Shown one piece after another: positions 28,837-38,835 of a stretch of DNA of 64,000 bases. Below the pieces are notes generated by a model. The model was not told the DNA's origin and ran no database searches. It saw nothing but the letters and a program-made list of their open reading frames with translations. The stretch spans positions 124,001 to 188,000 of the forward strand of contig NZ_JYJK01000078.1 of the NCBI RefSeq assembly GCF_003263785.1, in the 5' to 3' direction. The position numbers and the translations under genes are program-made. The DNA comes from Vibrio variabilis (GTDB lineage Bacteria; Pseudomonadota; Gammaproteobacteria; Enterobacterales; Vibrionaceae). The first letter of the stretch is position 1, and every line of letters starts with the position of its first letter.

Positions 28837-30264
28837 ATGCAGCAAATTGACAACAAAAGCCTATTGGCGTTTATGGTGACAGCAGCCGACAACGCTGTTG
28901 AAGTAACCAACCCTGCAACTAACGAGACGGTGGGCTTTGCGCCACGCTCAAGCGATGCAGAAGTCATGGACGCCATTGAGCGTGCACATGTGGCACAAAA
29001 AGAGTGGGCTAAGGTGCCTGCAAAAACACGTGCCGGTATGCTTAACCGTTGGTTTCAACTGATTCTAGATAACAAAGATGATCTTGCTCGAATCATGACG
29101 ATGGAGCAAGGTAAACCACTCGCAGAAGCGGCGGGTGAAGTGCTGTATGGCGCGAGCTTTATTGAGTGGTTCGCGGAAGAAGCTAAACGTACTTATGGTG
29201 ATACGATCCCAGGTCCAACGGCCGATAAGCGAGTCGTGACTATCAAGCAACCTATTGGTGTTGCTGTCGCTATCACCCCTTGGAACTTTCCTATCGCAAT
29301 GATCACGCGTAAAGCAGGACCGGCTCTTGCTGCAGGCTGTAGCTTTGTAGTGAAACCATCTGATTCAACACCGCTCTCTGCGTTCGCGATTGTAGAACTG
29401 GCTTATCAAGCGGGCATTCCAAAAGACGCGTTGCAAGTCGTGCTGGGTGAAAGCTCACGAAAAATTGGGGCAATCTTCACATCGCACCCTCTGATCAGAA
29501 AACTCTCTTTCACCGGCTCTACTCAAGTGGGCAGTGTATTAATGGCGCAGTCTGCTAAAGATATCAAGCGCACGTCAATGGAGTTAGGTGGTAACGCGCC
29601 ATTTATTGTTTTTGACGACGCCGATATTGATGCTGCGGTTCAAGGCGCAATGGCGTCTAAGTTCCGAAATGCAGGCCAAACGTGTGTTTGTGCAAACCGT
29701 TTCTATGTTCATAGCAAGGTTTACGACGAGTTTGTGGCCAAGTTCGATGCGGCTGTTCAGCAGCTTAAGATAGGTAACGGTCTAGATGAAGGCGTTAGCA
29801 TTGGCCCTGTGATTAATGAAAGTGCAAAACAGGGCATCCAAGCACTGATTGATCGTGCTGTTGAGCAGGGCGCAATACCTGTCACACCGCTTAAATCTCT
29901 TGAAGGCAACTTTATGCAGCCAGTGGTGCTAAAAGAGGTGTCCCACAGTATGGATATCGTTCAAGAAGAGATCTTTGGTCCGGTTGCACCTGTGATTCGC
30001 TTCGAAACGGATGAAGAGCTGATCGAGATGGCTAACGACACCATTTACGGTCTAGCAAGCTACTTCTACAGCCAAAATATTCATCGTGTATGGAAAGTGG
30101 CGGAAGCACTGGAATATGGCATGGTCGGCATCAACGAAGGCATTATTTCTACTGAGGTTGCACCATTTGGTGGTGTGAAACAATCGGGTATTGGCCGTGA
30201 AGGCGCGAAGCAGGGTATCGACGAGTATATGGACGTTAAATATCTCTGCTTTGGTGGCAATTAA
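28837..30264 (+). CDS. gabD: Succinate-semialdehyde dehydrogenase
   Basis: An aldehyde dehydrogenase of 475 residues that oxidises succinate semialdehyde to succinate. Motifs are TPWNFPIAMITRKAGPALAAG near residue 148, FTGSTQVGS near 228, SMELGGNAPFIVFDDAD near 248 and the catalytic Cys of AGQTCVCANRFYV near 284. The C-terminal GIGREGAKQGIDEYMDVKYLC is typical of GabD. AAAAGGATTCACC precedes the ATG. It lies between aguA and gabT in the operon. Confidence 0.94.
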   Translation: MQQIDNKSLLAFMVTAADNAVEVTNPATNETVGFAPRSSDAEVMDAIERAHVAQKEWAKVPAKTRAGMLNRWFQLILDNKDDLARIMTMEQGKPLAEAAGEVLYGASFIEWFAEEAKRTYGDTIPGPTADKRVVTIKQPIGVAVAITPWNFPIAMITRKAGPALAAGCSFVVKPSDSTPLSAFAIVELAYQAGIPKDALQVVLGESSRKIGAIFTSHPLIRKLSFTGSTQVGSVLMAQSAKDIKRTSMELGGNAPFIVFDDADIDAAVQGAMASKFRNAGQTCVCANRFYVHSKVYDEFVAKFDAAVQQLKIGNGLDEGVSIGPVINESAKQGIQALIDRAVEQGAIPVTPLKSLEGNFMQPVVLKEVSHSMDIVQEEIFGPVAPVIRFETDEELIEMANDTIYGLASYFYSQNIHRVWKVAEALEYGMVGINEGIISTEVAPFGGVKQSGIGREGAKQGIDEYMDVKYLCFGGN

Positions 30265-30292
30265 TTAGCGATAACGAATAAAGGACTGAACA

Positions 30293-31568
30293 ATGAAAAA
30301 TCAACAACTGCACGAAAGAAGAAGCAAAGTTATCGCTCAGGGCATGGGCGCACTTTACCCACTGTATGTTGAGAAGGCAGAAAATGCGCATGTATGGGAT
30401 GTCGATGGCAACAAATACATCGATTTCGCAGCAGGTATTGCGGTAACCAATACTGGCCACTCTCACCCACGCATTACAGAAGCGGTGAAAGCGCAGATTG
30501 AAAACTTCTCTCACACGTGTGCCATGGTGACACCATACGAATCGTTTGTGGAGCTGGCTGAAAAACTAACGGAGCTTGCTCCGGGTGACACCGAGAAGAA
30601 AGCGATCTTCCTGACCACAGGTGCCGAAGCGGTCGAAAACGCGGTGAAAGTGGCACGTGCTCATACAGGGCGAAGCGGCGTTATCGCTTTTAAAGGCGGT
30701 TTCCATGGCCGTACCAATATGACGATGGGTCTAACCGGTAAGGTAGCGCCTTATAAAGCGGGTTTTGGACCGTTCCCGAACGAGATCTTCCATGCGCCGT
30801 ATCCGAATGCGTTCCATGGCATTAGCACTCAAGACAGCTTGCAAGCACTTGAAGATCTGTTTGCTTGTGACATCGAGCCTAGCCGTGTTGCGGCGATCAT
30901 TTTTGAACCTGTACAAGGCGAGGGTGGTTTTTATCAAGCACCTCAAGACTTTGCTGAAGCGGTGCGTGCACTGTGTGATAAGCACGGTATCTTGTTGATC
31001 GCGGATGAGATCCAAACAGGTTTTGCCCGTACAGGCAAAAATGTTCGCAACCGAGCACATTGGTATTGAACCTGACTTGATGACGATGGCGAAAGGGATT
31101 GCGGGCGGTTTCCCAATCTCTGCAGTAGTCGGTAAAGCCCACGTCATGGATTCAGCGCTTCCTGGTGGCCTTGGTGGTACTTACGCGGGCTCTCCACTGG
31201 GTTGTATCGCGGGCTTGGAAGTGCTCAAGATCATCGAAGAAGAACAGTTGTGTGCTAAAGCTCAAGGTATCGGTGAAGTTGTTAATGCTCGAATGACTGC
31301 GTTGCAAAAGCAAGTTCCAGCAATTGGTGAAATCCGTACTATCGGCGCAATGATGGCGATTGAGTTTACCGACCCACAGACACAGCAGCCATTGCAGGAT
31401 GTCACCAAAGCGGTGATTGCTAAAGCTCAAGAAAACGGTCTTATTTTGTTGTCGTGTGGCGTGAAGGCGAATGTGATTCGCTTATTGCCACCGCTAACCA
31501 TAGAGTCAGAAGTGTTAGCAGAAGGCTTAGATAAGCTAGAAGCTATCATTTTAGACGTGGCGAAGTAA
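30293..31568 (+). CDS. gabT: 4-aminobutyrate aminotransferase, one frameshift
   Basis: A PLP-dependent class III aminotransferase that moves the GABA amino group to 2-oxoglutarate. Visible are TTGAEAVENAVKVARAHTG near residue 107, the Asp of LLIADEIQTGF near 240 and the PLP lysine in TMAKGIAGGFP near 265. Here the break is an extra A in the five-A run at 31037-31041; dropping one gives TGKMFATEHIGIEPD and a 424-residue protein. It closes the rightward operon, ahead of a strong terminator. Confidence 0.93.
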
Positions 31569-31619
31569 TCCCCCTAGCTTGCCACAGATTTTTATCGCTC
31601 CGATAAAGTCTCTCCCTAA

Positions 31620-31660
31620 AAAAGCCCCCTCGATTCGAGCCCGAGGGGGCTTTTCTTTTT
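31620..31660 (+). terminator. Rho-independent terminator of the puu-agu-gab operon
   Basis: A 13-bp GC-rich stem (AAAAGCCCCCTCG / CGAGGGGGCTTTT) with a 9-base loop and a long T tract. It lies 52 bases after the gabT stop. Confidence 0.95.
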
Positions 31661-31852
31661 TCTGATCTTTTTGTCAATTTTTGATCTTGCCGAAAGTATT
31701 GATCATCTATCAATTTAAAACTATATAGTTTTAAATGTAGTTCTGTTAACTTATTTGGGTGGTCGGCATTCAGTTAGCAGATCTGGATCCTGATAGCGCT
31801 CTTTTGAACAAGTCCGCTATCAAGATCCCTTTGATGATTGGTTGGAATTTTC

Positions 31853-33042
31853 ATGACGCAACAACATTTTTTACCTATGAGTAACGTTATCCAGGATTAC
31901 CCATGGGGCAGTGAGACCTCGATTTCGACGCTATTTGGTATCGAGAATCCAGAACATAAACCGCAAGCCGAACTGTGGATGGGCGCGCACCCTAATGGCT
32001 GTTCACAGGTCTTCATCGACAATCACTTGGTCCGTCTCGACCAATGGGTGGCGGGCGACCCTGAGTCTATTCTTAGCCCTTCTGTACAGCAGCAATTTGG
32101 AGAGTTGCCATACTTGTTCAAAGTACTTGCGGCAGAAAATGCACTGTCAATTCAAGTGCATCCGAGCAAAGAACAAGCTGAAAAAGGTTATTTGTTGGAG
32201 CAGCAACATGGCTTGGCTTTAAACGCGGACTGTCGAAACTACAAAGATCCCAACCACAAACCAGAGTTGGTTTATGCTTTAACTCGCTACCAAGCATGAA
32301 TGGCTTTAGGCCTCATGAAGAGATCCTAAAGCACTTCAATAGATTGGATATTTCGGAGTTGTCTGAGCTCGTCACTGAATACGGCTCAGAGCCGAACCCA
32401 GCAGGACTCGAGCAATTCTTTGTCGGACTGCTGAAGTTGGAGGGGGACATCAAATGCCGCGCCATTGACGCCCTATTAAGTTTTGCTAGCAATCAGCAAG
32501 GCGATGAGACATTTGAGCTTATTACTTGGTTAGCAGAGCGATACCCAGGTGATATCGGCTTATTCGCACCGCTCATCTTGCATGTTCTTACTTTGGAGCC
32601 AGGCCAGGCAATGTACCTAGATGCGTGTACTCCACATGCCTATTGCAAAGGGACAGGTCTTGAAATTATGGCGAACTCCGACAACGTGCTTCGTGCTGGC
32701 TTGACGCCAAAGCATATTGACGTTGCTGAGTTGGCTGCCTGCACAGTGTTTGAGCCAAAACGTCGTGAAGATTTGCTCTCGACTCCCCATCGCGAGAACG
32801 GCGCAGAACACTTTTTGGTGCCAGTAAAAGACTTTAAATTCAGCGTGTATGCGAATCAGCACCAACGTGAGCTTTTGGTGGAAACGCCAGAGATCTTGTT
32901 TGCACTCGATGAGCCAGTGCATTTAATGCATGAAAATGGCGAGGTCGCTGTGTTGGAGCGCGGACATTCTATGTTCATTCCGGCTTTTGCTAAGCGCTAT
33001 TCGGTCAGTTGCCAAGGTAAGTTTGCGCGTGCCTACTGCTAG
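31853..33042 (+). CDS. manA: Mannose-6-phosphate isomerase class I, one frameshift
   Basis: A zinc enzyme that interconverts mannose and fructose 6-phosphates. Family motifs are NVIQDYPWGS near residue 11, the zinc ligands of SIQVHPSKEQAEKGY near 98, NYKDPNHKPELVYALT near 130, and LDACTPHAYCKGTGLEIMANSDNVLRAGLTPKH near 255 (only cited as a region). The frame breaks at about 32296; one A restores YQAMNGFRPHEEIL and 396 residues. I start at the ATG at 31853; a TTG at 31838 is unlikely. Monocistronic, with its own terminator. Confidence 0.93.
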
Positions 33043-33082
33043 GCTTGAGAACAAAAACTGACGCAATATCGACAAATTGCTA

Positions 33083-33110
33083 GGGAGATCGCGAGAGATC
33101 TCCCTTTTTT
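33083..33110 (+). terminator. Rho-independent terminator of manA
   Basis: An 8-bp stem (GGGAGATC / GATCTCCC) with a 6-base loop and a run of six T. Confidence 0.9.
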
Positions 33111-33214
33111 ATCCAATTTGTACAGAATGCAATCAGCATGGATTGCAATTTAGTTACAGATAACTAGTATGTAATTTAAGGAAATGTAAAAACTAAAGCA
33201 CTAGGTACTGTAAA

Positions 33215-33766
33215 ATGGAATTTAGAGTAGCAGAATATGCTGACTTTCAAAATGTAGCTCAATTACACGCATCGAGCTGGCAACACGCTTATAAGGGAAT
33301 CATGCGCCAATCGTATCTTGATGATTCGGTTCTAGAAGATAAACAACTGATTTGGCAGACAAGGTTGCTCAATCCTCCTTTCAGTCAGCATGTCCTTGTC
33401 GCAGAAGACAATGGTGAGTTGGTAGGGTTTATTTGTCTTTTTGGCAATCATAATGTCGATTTCGGCACTATCATCGATAATCTACATGTCACGCCTCAAG
33501 CACAGCGTCGCGGTGTCGCTAAACAGCTTATCGTTCGTGCCGTCGAATGGGCGGAAAAGTTCTACCCGGACAATGGTATTTTTCTCGAGGTTCTGGCCGA
33601 CAATGCCAATGCCATTCACTTCTATGAGTCGATCGGCGGCCATCAAGCCCTCAAACAACGCACAGAATCCCCTTGTGGTAAGTTTCTCGATGAATATCTC
33701 TACACTTGGAAGCGCCCAGTGGACTTGGGTGAAGGGTGCAAAATACCAGTATTCCATGAGTCATAG
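33215..33766 (+). CDS. GNAT-family N-acetyltransferase
   Basis: A 183-residue GNAT enzyme. The acetyl-CoA loop is NLHVTPQAQRRGVAKQLIVRAVEWA near residue 90 (core QRRGVAKQL). The C-terminal half has NANAIHFYESIGG near 125. The N-terminal FQNVAQLHASSWQHAYKG stretch is common to a large, mixed acetyltransferase group, some acting on toxins or antibiotics. Substrate unknown. It lies alone between manA and the effector-like gene at 33910, 143 bases away. Confidence 0.8.
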   Translation: MEFRVAEYADFQNVAQLHASSWQHAYKGIMRQSYLDDSVLEDKQLIWQTRLLNPPFSQHVLVAEDNGELVGFICLFGNHNVDFGTIIDNLHVTPQAQRRGVAKQLIVRAVEWAEKFYPDNGIFLEVLADNANAIHFYESIGGHQALKQRTESPCGKFLDEYLYTWKRPVDLGEGCKIPVFHES

Positions 33767-33909
33767 CCAAAATAGACAAGTTGTTAGTTGAAGTATTAGC
33801 ACTTAATGTTTGGGCACGCTCTAAGCATTTTTATTTCAATTTGAAGAGACAGTGAGGTAAACGTACTTTGGATTTCAATTATTGATGATTCCTAAGTGGT
33901 TTACCTTCG

Positions 33910-34455
33910 ATGTCAAAAAATAGTTCTGAAAACAAACTGAGCAACTTAGCTAAGTTCAAGTCTACACCATGGATGCTAACGGCATACGGTGAGTTGGGGC
34001 AGGCTGAAATTCGTGGAAAGCGAGCCAACCCGAAGATTATGAGGTACTTCTCAGCGTCAAGGTTTTGGGGAAAGGATGATTCAGGGGCTGAAAATGCTTG
34101 GTGTGCTTCATTTGTTGCATGGGTAATGAAACAACATGGGTATGAGCCTGTTGCTCACGCTTATCGCGCCTTGTCGTGGATGAGTTTTGGAAAAGCGGTC
34201 GACAAGCCAGTAATGGGTTCAATTGCTGTCAAGAAACGAGGTCGAGGTGGCGGGCATGTTGGTTTTGTCGTTGGGCAGAGCTCAACTGGAAAGTACCTGT
34301 TTATTTTAGGAGGAAATCAAGGCGATAGCGTTAGCATTGCGAGGTACCCGGCTAATATTTGGGAAGCTTTTGTTGTTCCAAGCAAATTTGACTTAAGCTT
34401 ATCTAGTTTGCCTATATATACTCAATCAGCCAAGGTAGCGTCGTCGGAGGAATGA
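33910..34455 (+). CDS. TIGR02594/CHAP-like peptidoglycan amidase, candidate effector toxin
   Basis: A 181-residue protein with the NlpC/P60-CHAP-type fold of the TIGR02594 group. The likely triad is Cys65 (ENAWCASFVAWVMKQHGY), His116 (GRGGGHVGFVVG) and Asn136 (ILGGNQGDSVSI). TIGR02594 enzymes cut peptidoglycan peptides and occur as phage endolysins and as type VI secretion amidase effectors. There is no signal peptide and no phage gene nearby. A signal-peptide-bearing gene overlaps its stop by four bases, which is the toxin/immunity layout. No vgrG, hcp or PAAR gene is in the window. The start has no clear ribosome site. Confidence 0.8.
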   Translation: MSKNSSENKLSNLAKFKSTPWMLTAYGELGQAEIRGKRANPKIMRYFSASRFWGKDDSGAENAWCASFVAWVMKQHGYEPVAHAYRALSWMSFGKAVDKPVMGSIAVKKRGRGGGHVGFVVGQSSTGKYLFILGGNQGDSVSIARYPANIWEAFVVPSKFDLSLSSLPIYTQSAKVASSEE

Positions 34456-34904
34456 TGACTCGTATTTCTTTTGGAAAATTTGCTCTCTTTATCGTATTTT
34501 CATTTTGTTCTAATGCTGCAAGTGCAAATGAGGTTATGGAGCAAGCATTGGAAAATTCAGTTCGTCAAGCTCCACTAACAGCAGTTATATCGAGAGTTTC
34601 CGTAGCCCGTGTTGGTTCAGATGATTCCGGTTGGGATGAGTATGAATACTATGCAGAGGTGCTTGAGCTTATTAATGGAGAAAGCCCGAAAGACATCAGA
34701 TACTCTGTTTACGTTGAGGCTGGAGATGATGTTACGCTGGATAAAGCGCCAATACTCTTAAGTTTGTGCTCCGATGGAGAGACTTTTTATTCTCCGGGCG
34801 TTGGTACTATTTTCCCTGCATCTCAGTCTCTTATTAATCTCGCCCGCATCTATGCTCTAGATAATACGACTTTGTCTGAAGTTACTTTTGATATCTGTGA
34901 GTAA
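34452..34904 (+). CDS. Secreted acidic protein, candidate immunity partner
   Basis: A protein of 150 residues (149 from the second ATG at 34455) with a clear signal peptide (FGKFALFIVFSFCSNAASA, cleaved near residue 26). The mature part is about 125 residues and strongly acidic (DDSGWDEYEYYAEVLELING), with Cys in LSLCSDG and a C-terminal FDICE. I know no family. GGAGG lies directly before the two ATG codons, and the coding start overlaps the amidase stop. Export to the periplasm is where an inhibitor of a peptidoglycan amidase would be needed. The immunity role is inference from layout. Confidence 0.7.
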   Translation: MMTRISFGKFALFIVFSFCSNAASANEVMEQALENSVRQAPLTAVISRVSVARVGSDDSGWDEYEYYAEVLELINGESPKDIRYSVYVEAGDDVTLDKAPILLSLCSDGETFYSPGVGTIFPASQSLINLARIYALDNTTLSEVTFDICE

Positions 34905-34940
34905 AACATGACCCCGACAGCTGTGAGCTTTGGGGTCATG
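34903..34940 (-). terminator. Hairpin between convergent genes
   Basis: A 9-bp stem (CATGACCCC / GGGGTCATG, 34907-34915 and 34932-34940) with a 16-base loop. Read leftward it is followed by TTTTAC, so it mainly serves the gene at 34948. Confidence 0.65.
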
Positions 34941-34947
34941 TCAAATT

Positions 34948-36744
34948 CTAAAAATCTAGCCTAAATACAGAAGTCGTTCCGCTCACTTCGTTGCCTACCG
35001 CGATGAAGTGATGACCCTGCCTTGTAAAATACTTGATCGACTCAGGTCCAAGATCTCTGGCTTTCGGGTTATACGTGTCGTTCGTACAATCACCATCGTC
35101 TACTTGAGTGCAAACCGGTTGATTAAAGTCTCGATTGTTCACATAGGTGATAAATAGTGCCTGCTCTGGAACACTAACGTCATAAACCATAATACCGCCT
35201 TGTCGCTCTAAGCCAATAAAGGCGTAATGACGGCCATTAATAGAGGCGACTTCAATGGCTTCTGGCTCGATGCCTTTGTCATCACTACGATCATCGGCTG
35301 ATGTGTTGTTGTCGTTAGTGCTGTTGAAGTTGGCTTCGTCGCTTATCAGTACAATGTTCGCGAACTCATCTCCGCTGTCGTAAACCGCTTTTCCCTGGTC
35401 ATTCCAAATCGTGAAAGAACGAGCGCCAAAGGCTTGTACCTTTTCGTCAGCCTGCAGTGGACTGTTTGTTTTGATGACTTTAAGACGAGCAAGTTGTTTG
35501 TTGTCTTTGAGCGCTTTGGCAAGAGGGTGGTCATCAGCAACCTTGAGCTTTTTGCCGCGCACTTCATCCACATAAGCAATACAGAAATCTTGGTTGGACG
35601 CGTAATCCGCTGCTGACTGGTCTTCATCGCCATCCCATTGATAGCCAAGTTGGTCACACTGCTTCTGAGTGGTATCAAACCCATATTCACGGCCATCACC
35701 TTCGTTTGCGGTGACTATGTAGGTTTTACCATCCACTTGGTAACTAGTAATACTGTCAGGCATATAAAGCCCTTCTAGCATTGGGTAGCTTTGTAAGTTG
35801 CCAACCATCTTGTCTTTGTTGGATGCATCAAGCTGAGCAATTTCCCAGGATTTGCCACCAAGTCCGTAGATGCCAACTACGCGTTTTTGTTCAACGTCGA
35901 TGGCCGCCAGCGCGTTGTTTTCTTGAAGTGCAACATATACTTGCCCGTTGTCCGCAAAGGTTAAGTATTCGGGTTCCAGATCTTGCGCAACGCTCGCTTT
36001 CGGGTGTGAGATTCGAACCTTGTCACTCAGTTCAGTATGTCTGGACTCACCTTGATTGAAGTCTCTAAAGTCGATTTGCGTCACCTCGGCATTGAGTGGG
36101 CCTTTGCCTAAATCGACAAGCGTGACTGAGCCTTCTGGATCGATGGAGTAATCTGAGTTTGGTTCACCCTCGTTGGCCGAGGCGATGTATCGCCCATCTC
36201 TAGAAAAGCTCACCATATCTGGAAGTGCGCCTGCTGGATAAGTAGTAATCAGCTCTAAAGTATCTGAACGGTATAATGCGATAAGACCCGCTTGCTGTTT
36301 ATTCGCGTTTTCAATGGCAACCGCGACCAATCCTTGATGCACAGAAACGCTGTTTGCCGCACCAATAGCAATGCCTGACTGCGCTGCTGCCGAGTTAAGA
36401 TCAATTTGTCCGGACAGAGTTGGTGCACTCGCTTCGTCAAGTGACATGACGTCAACAGTTTTGCCTTGAGCATTGACGACATACAGCTTGTCGGTGCAGC
36501 TATCGTAACTGACGATTTCAGCGGCAGAGCTAGCAAACGGCGCATCAGCCACAGAAGTCCCGACAATAGTAAGACCACTGACCGTCATCTCACTGGGTTG
36601 CGGCGCTGTTTGAGCCAGACATTGAATATTAAATTCTGTCACAGCCGAGAATGGCTGACTTGTGGATGTTGGTGTGCTTGAGGCGCAGCCCAGTAAACTG
36701 GCAGAAGCAATAGCCAGGGCAGATAGAGCGAGTGTGTGTTTCAT
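34948..36744 (-). CDS. Choice-of-anchor I family lipoprotein (propeller)
   Basis: A 598-residue lipoprotein with a signal peptide and lipobox LLGC at about residue 19. The rest is a beta-propeller of the choice-of-anchor I group, recognised by SSAAEIVSYDSCTDKLYVVNAQ near 72, PDMVSFSRDGRYIASANEGEPN near 180, LEPEYLTFADNG near 258, and ARDLGPESIKYF near 570. Related proteins are extracytoplasmic and some are linked to phosphatase or nuclease domains, but none is seen here. Start at 36744 with AAGGAGGAAAC upstream. It is a single-gene unit; function unknown. Confidence 0.85.
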   Translation of the reverse strand: MKHTLALSALAIASASLLGCASSTPTSTSQPFSAVTEFNIQCLAQTAPQPSEMTVSGLTIVGTSVADAPFASSAAEIVSYDSCTDKLYVVNAQGKTVDVMSLDEASAPTLSGQIDLNSAAAQSGIAIGAANSVSVHQGLVAVAIENANKQQAGLIALYRSDTLELITTYPAGALPDMVSFSRDGRYIASANEGEPNSDYSIDPEGSVTLVDLGKGPLNAEVTQIDFRDFNQGESRHTELSDKVRISHPKASVAQDLEPEYLTFADNGQVYVALQENNALAAIDVEQKRVVGIYGLGGKSWEIAQLDASNKDKMVGNLQSYPMLEGLYMPDSITSYQVDGKTYIVTANEGDGREYGFDTTQKQCDQLGYQWDGDEDQSAADYASNQDFCIAYVDEVRGKKLKVADDHPLAKALKDNKQLARLKVIKTNSPLQADEKVQAFGARSFTIWNDQGKAVYDSGDEFANIVLISDEANFNSTNDNNTSADDRSDDKGIEPEAIEVASINGRHYAFIGLERQGGIMVYDVSVPEQALFITYVNNRDFNQPVCTQVDDGDCTNDTYNPKARDLGPESIKYFTRQGHHFIAVGNEVSGTTSVFRLDF

Positions 36745-36842
36745 GTTTCCTCCTTGAAAGTAGACTCGCCGACTTTAGAGAAGTGGTATGAAGGTTTTAT
36801 GTCGTTAATGTAACTATCTGATTAAATAATATAATTGACAAT

Positions 36843-36872
36843 AAAACAAAGCGAGAGCCAATGCTCTCGCTT
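36843..36872 (-). terminator. Rho-independent terminator of the PLP enzyme gene
   Basis: A 10-bp stem (AAGCGAGAGC / GCTCTCGCTT) with a 4-base loop and a T-rich run when read leftward. It lies 23 bases after the stop at 36895. Confidence 0.88.
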
Positions 36873-36894
36873 ATCTCGCCTCTGATAGTCGGAA

Positions 36895-38703
36895 CTATCG
36901 CCTTAGTGTATTGAAGCTAGGTTGATTGCGAACGATTTTTTCATGAACCTGCGTGTAGGTTTGCAGATAGATGTCGTCTATTTGCTCGGCACTTGGGAAA
37001 CTTTGTGAAAACTCGGGATGCTTATTATCAATAGATAAGCTTGCTGCCTCTATGATGTGGGCGATAAACATACGCGGATCTTCTAGCCAATAGAGAGCCG
37101 CATGGTGGTTGGCTTTATCCCTGCCTCGGATAGCGCCGAATCACTAAGCTCTGAGTGCGTGGTGAGTGCAGGGCATAGAGCAACGGTGTTGGTTTGCCCA
37201 AGGCTGACCTGCATGCCAATCGCAGGCTCTAGCATGTCAAAGAACTGTTTAAATACTTCCCGGTTGATGGGTGCTCGATTTCCATTTCCTTCCATGTCGA
37301 TGGTAAATAGCGCTGCCGGTAACCCCAAATACATATTTTTCTGGCAGTGAAGGTAGTTATCGCTATCAGGGAGTGCAGGGCAAGAGACATTGATATCAGG
37401 ATGCGCATCGAAGATCTTCGCTAGCGTTAGCGTGTTAATGGTTTTTTGAACCACACGCATCTCATAGGTTTTCATGCCGTTGAGTACTTCAAACGCTTTG
37501 TCCGCATCGAGGAACGCGCCCTTAATATAGTAAACGTTCCAAAACAGCGAGTTATTCCACTCAATGGTCACTTCATCGCCATTAGGTTTAGTGAATGGCA
37601 CACTCTCACCTTTAGGGATAAACATGGTTTCGTTTCGACCGATTACTACACCGGCGGTCGTTGTCCCGGAGCCAGCAAGCTCCTTGGTATAGGAGTGAAT
37701 GACGTAGTCGGGGCGCTCCATAACATCGTCACGTTTGAGAACAGGGTGTAGCATCGGCGTACCAACGGTTGAGTCGACAATCACATCCCAGCCGCGCGTG
37801 TGTGAAGCGCGGCTAATGGCTGCGACGTCCAGCACGTATCCGTGAGGGTTACAAGGCGATTCTAGGTAGACGTAGATGCGTTTGCCGTTTGCTATTCGGT
37901 CTGCGTATTTCTCCGTCACTTCATCTAAGCGTTTTGCGAAGTCGTCGCCAGAATAACCATCGACCCATTCAACCGCGATATTGAGATTCGACGGCTTAGC
38001 GAACCAATCTTCAAGCAATTGATACGAGCCGCCATAGATGTTTCGTGATGCCAGAACAATATCTTCATAGCCCAGCAAATGACTAAGTAAACCATCAATC
38101 GCTGCCATTCCAGAGTTGAAGTTCCAAGCAAGGTATTGGTTTGCTCGTTCACCCGCTTCTAAGTCGACCATATGATTTGCAAGCGCAATCGACGTTGGGT
38201 TGAGCAGCTTGAGTAGATATCGTGCAACGGCTCTTTGCCGTTAAATGCATCTTCAATCCACTCTGTACACGCGAAAAGATAGGTCGCGGTGCGAGTGATA
38301 ACTGGGCTCGCAGAGAAGATCGCAGCCACATTGTCAAAAATAGGGTATGCCCTTTAGAGGCGAAGTTGCCATTGTTGGTGGCGATTGATTGATAAGTGGC
38401 GCGCATCGGGTTTTGCAAGTTATCTAGGATCTTGGCGATCTGGAATGACAAAAATCGTTTGGCATTAAACCAAGCAATACGATCGCTTTTGTCGAGATCA
38501 GATAAGCCTTCGACGGTGATTGCCCAAAGATCATGGGTCTTGTTGTTCGCTTTGTATAAGGTCGTTGCAAGCTCGACCAGCGACATTCCGTATTCACTGT
38601 TCGGATCGATTCCAAAATGCTGGGCTTGCTCAATTGCCAATGCCTCTGCTTGTTCGTGTTTGGTTGTTTTTCTTAGAGGGCTGAGTTGAGTCGAGGTATT
38701 CAT
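36895..38703 (-). CDS. Long Cys/Met-metabolism PLP-dependent enzyme, three frameshifts
   Basis: A trans-sulfuration-type PLP enzyme. The core shows WNFSGMAAIDGLLSHLLG-like substrate/PLP loop near residue 210, VYLESPCNPHGYVLDV near 310, DSTVGTPMLHP near 345 and the PLP lysine in IHSYTKELAGSGTTTAGVV near 370. Breaks at about 38336-38340 (five-A run), 38221 and 37086 are each repaired by one base and extend the protein to 603 residues, ending NQPSFNTLRR. An N-terminal region of about 180 residues precedes the usual fold, making it longer than cystathionine synthase or lyase. It is divergent from an Lrp-type regulator. The reaction is not identifiable from sequence. Confidence 0.8.
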
Positions 38704-38835
38704 ATTTCCATCCTTTATTTTACCTCCTAAAAGTTTAGTATTATAAAAATGTTAATGATTGCGATGTGCTAACTAGTTACGGGTTTTGGCGCAATAATAT
38801 TGCGTTTAATTGGTTAATTTTGAAGGAACCTGCCA

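Noticed and set aside
31005..31568. Separate short aminotransferase gene after gabT
   Set aside because: It is the continuation of gabT after a one-base insertion in an A run, not a second gene.
33910..34455. Prophage endolysin
   Set aside because: No holin, tail, integrase or other phage gene is near, and the partner gene encodes a secreted protein with no spanin or holin features.
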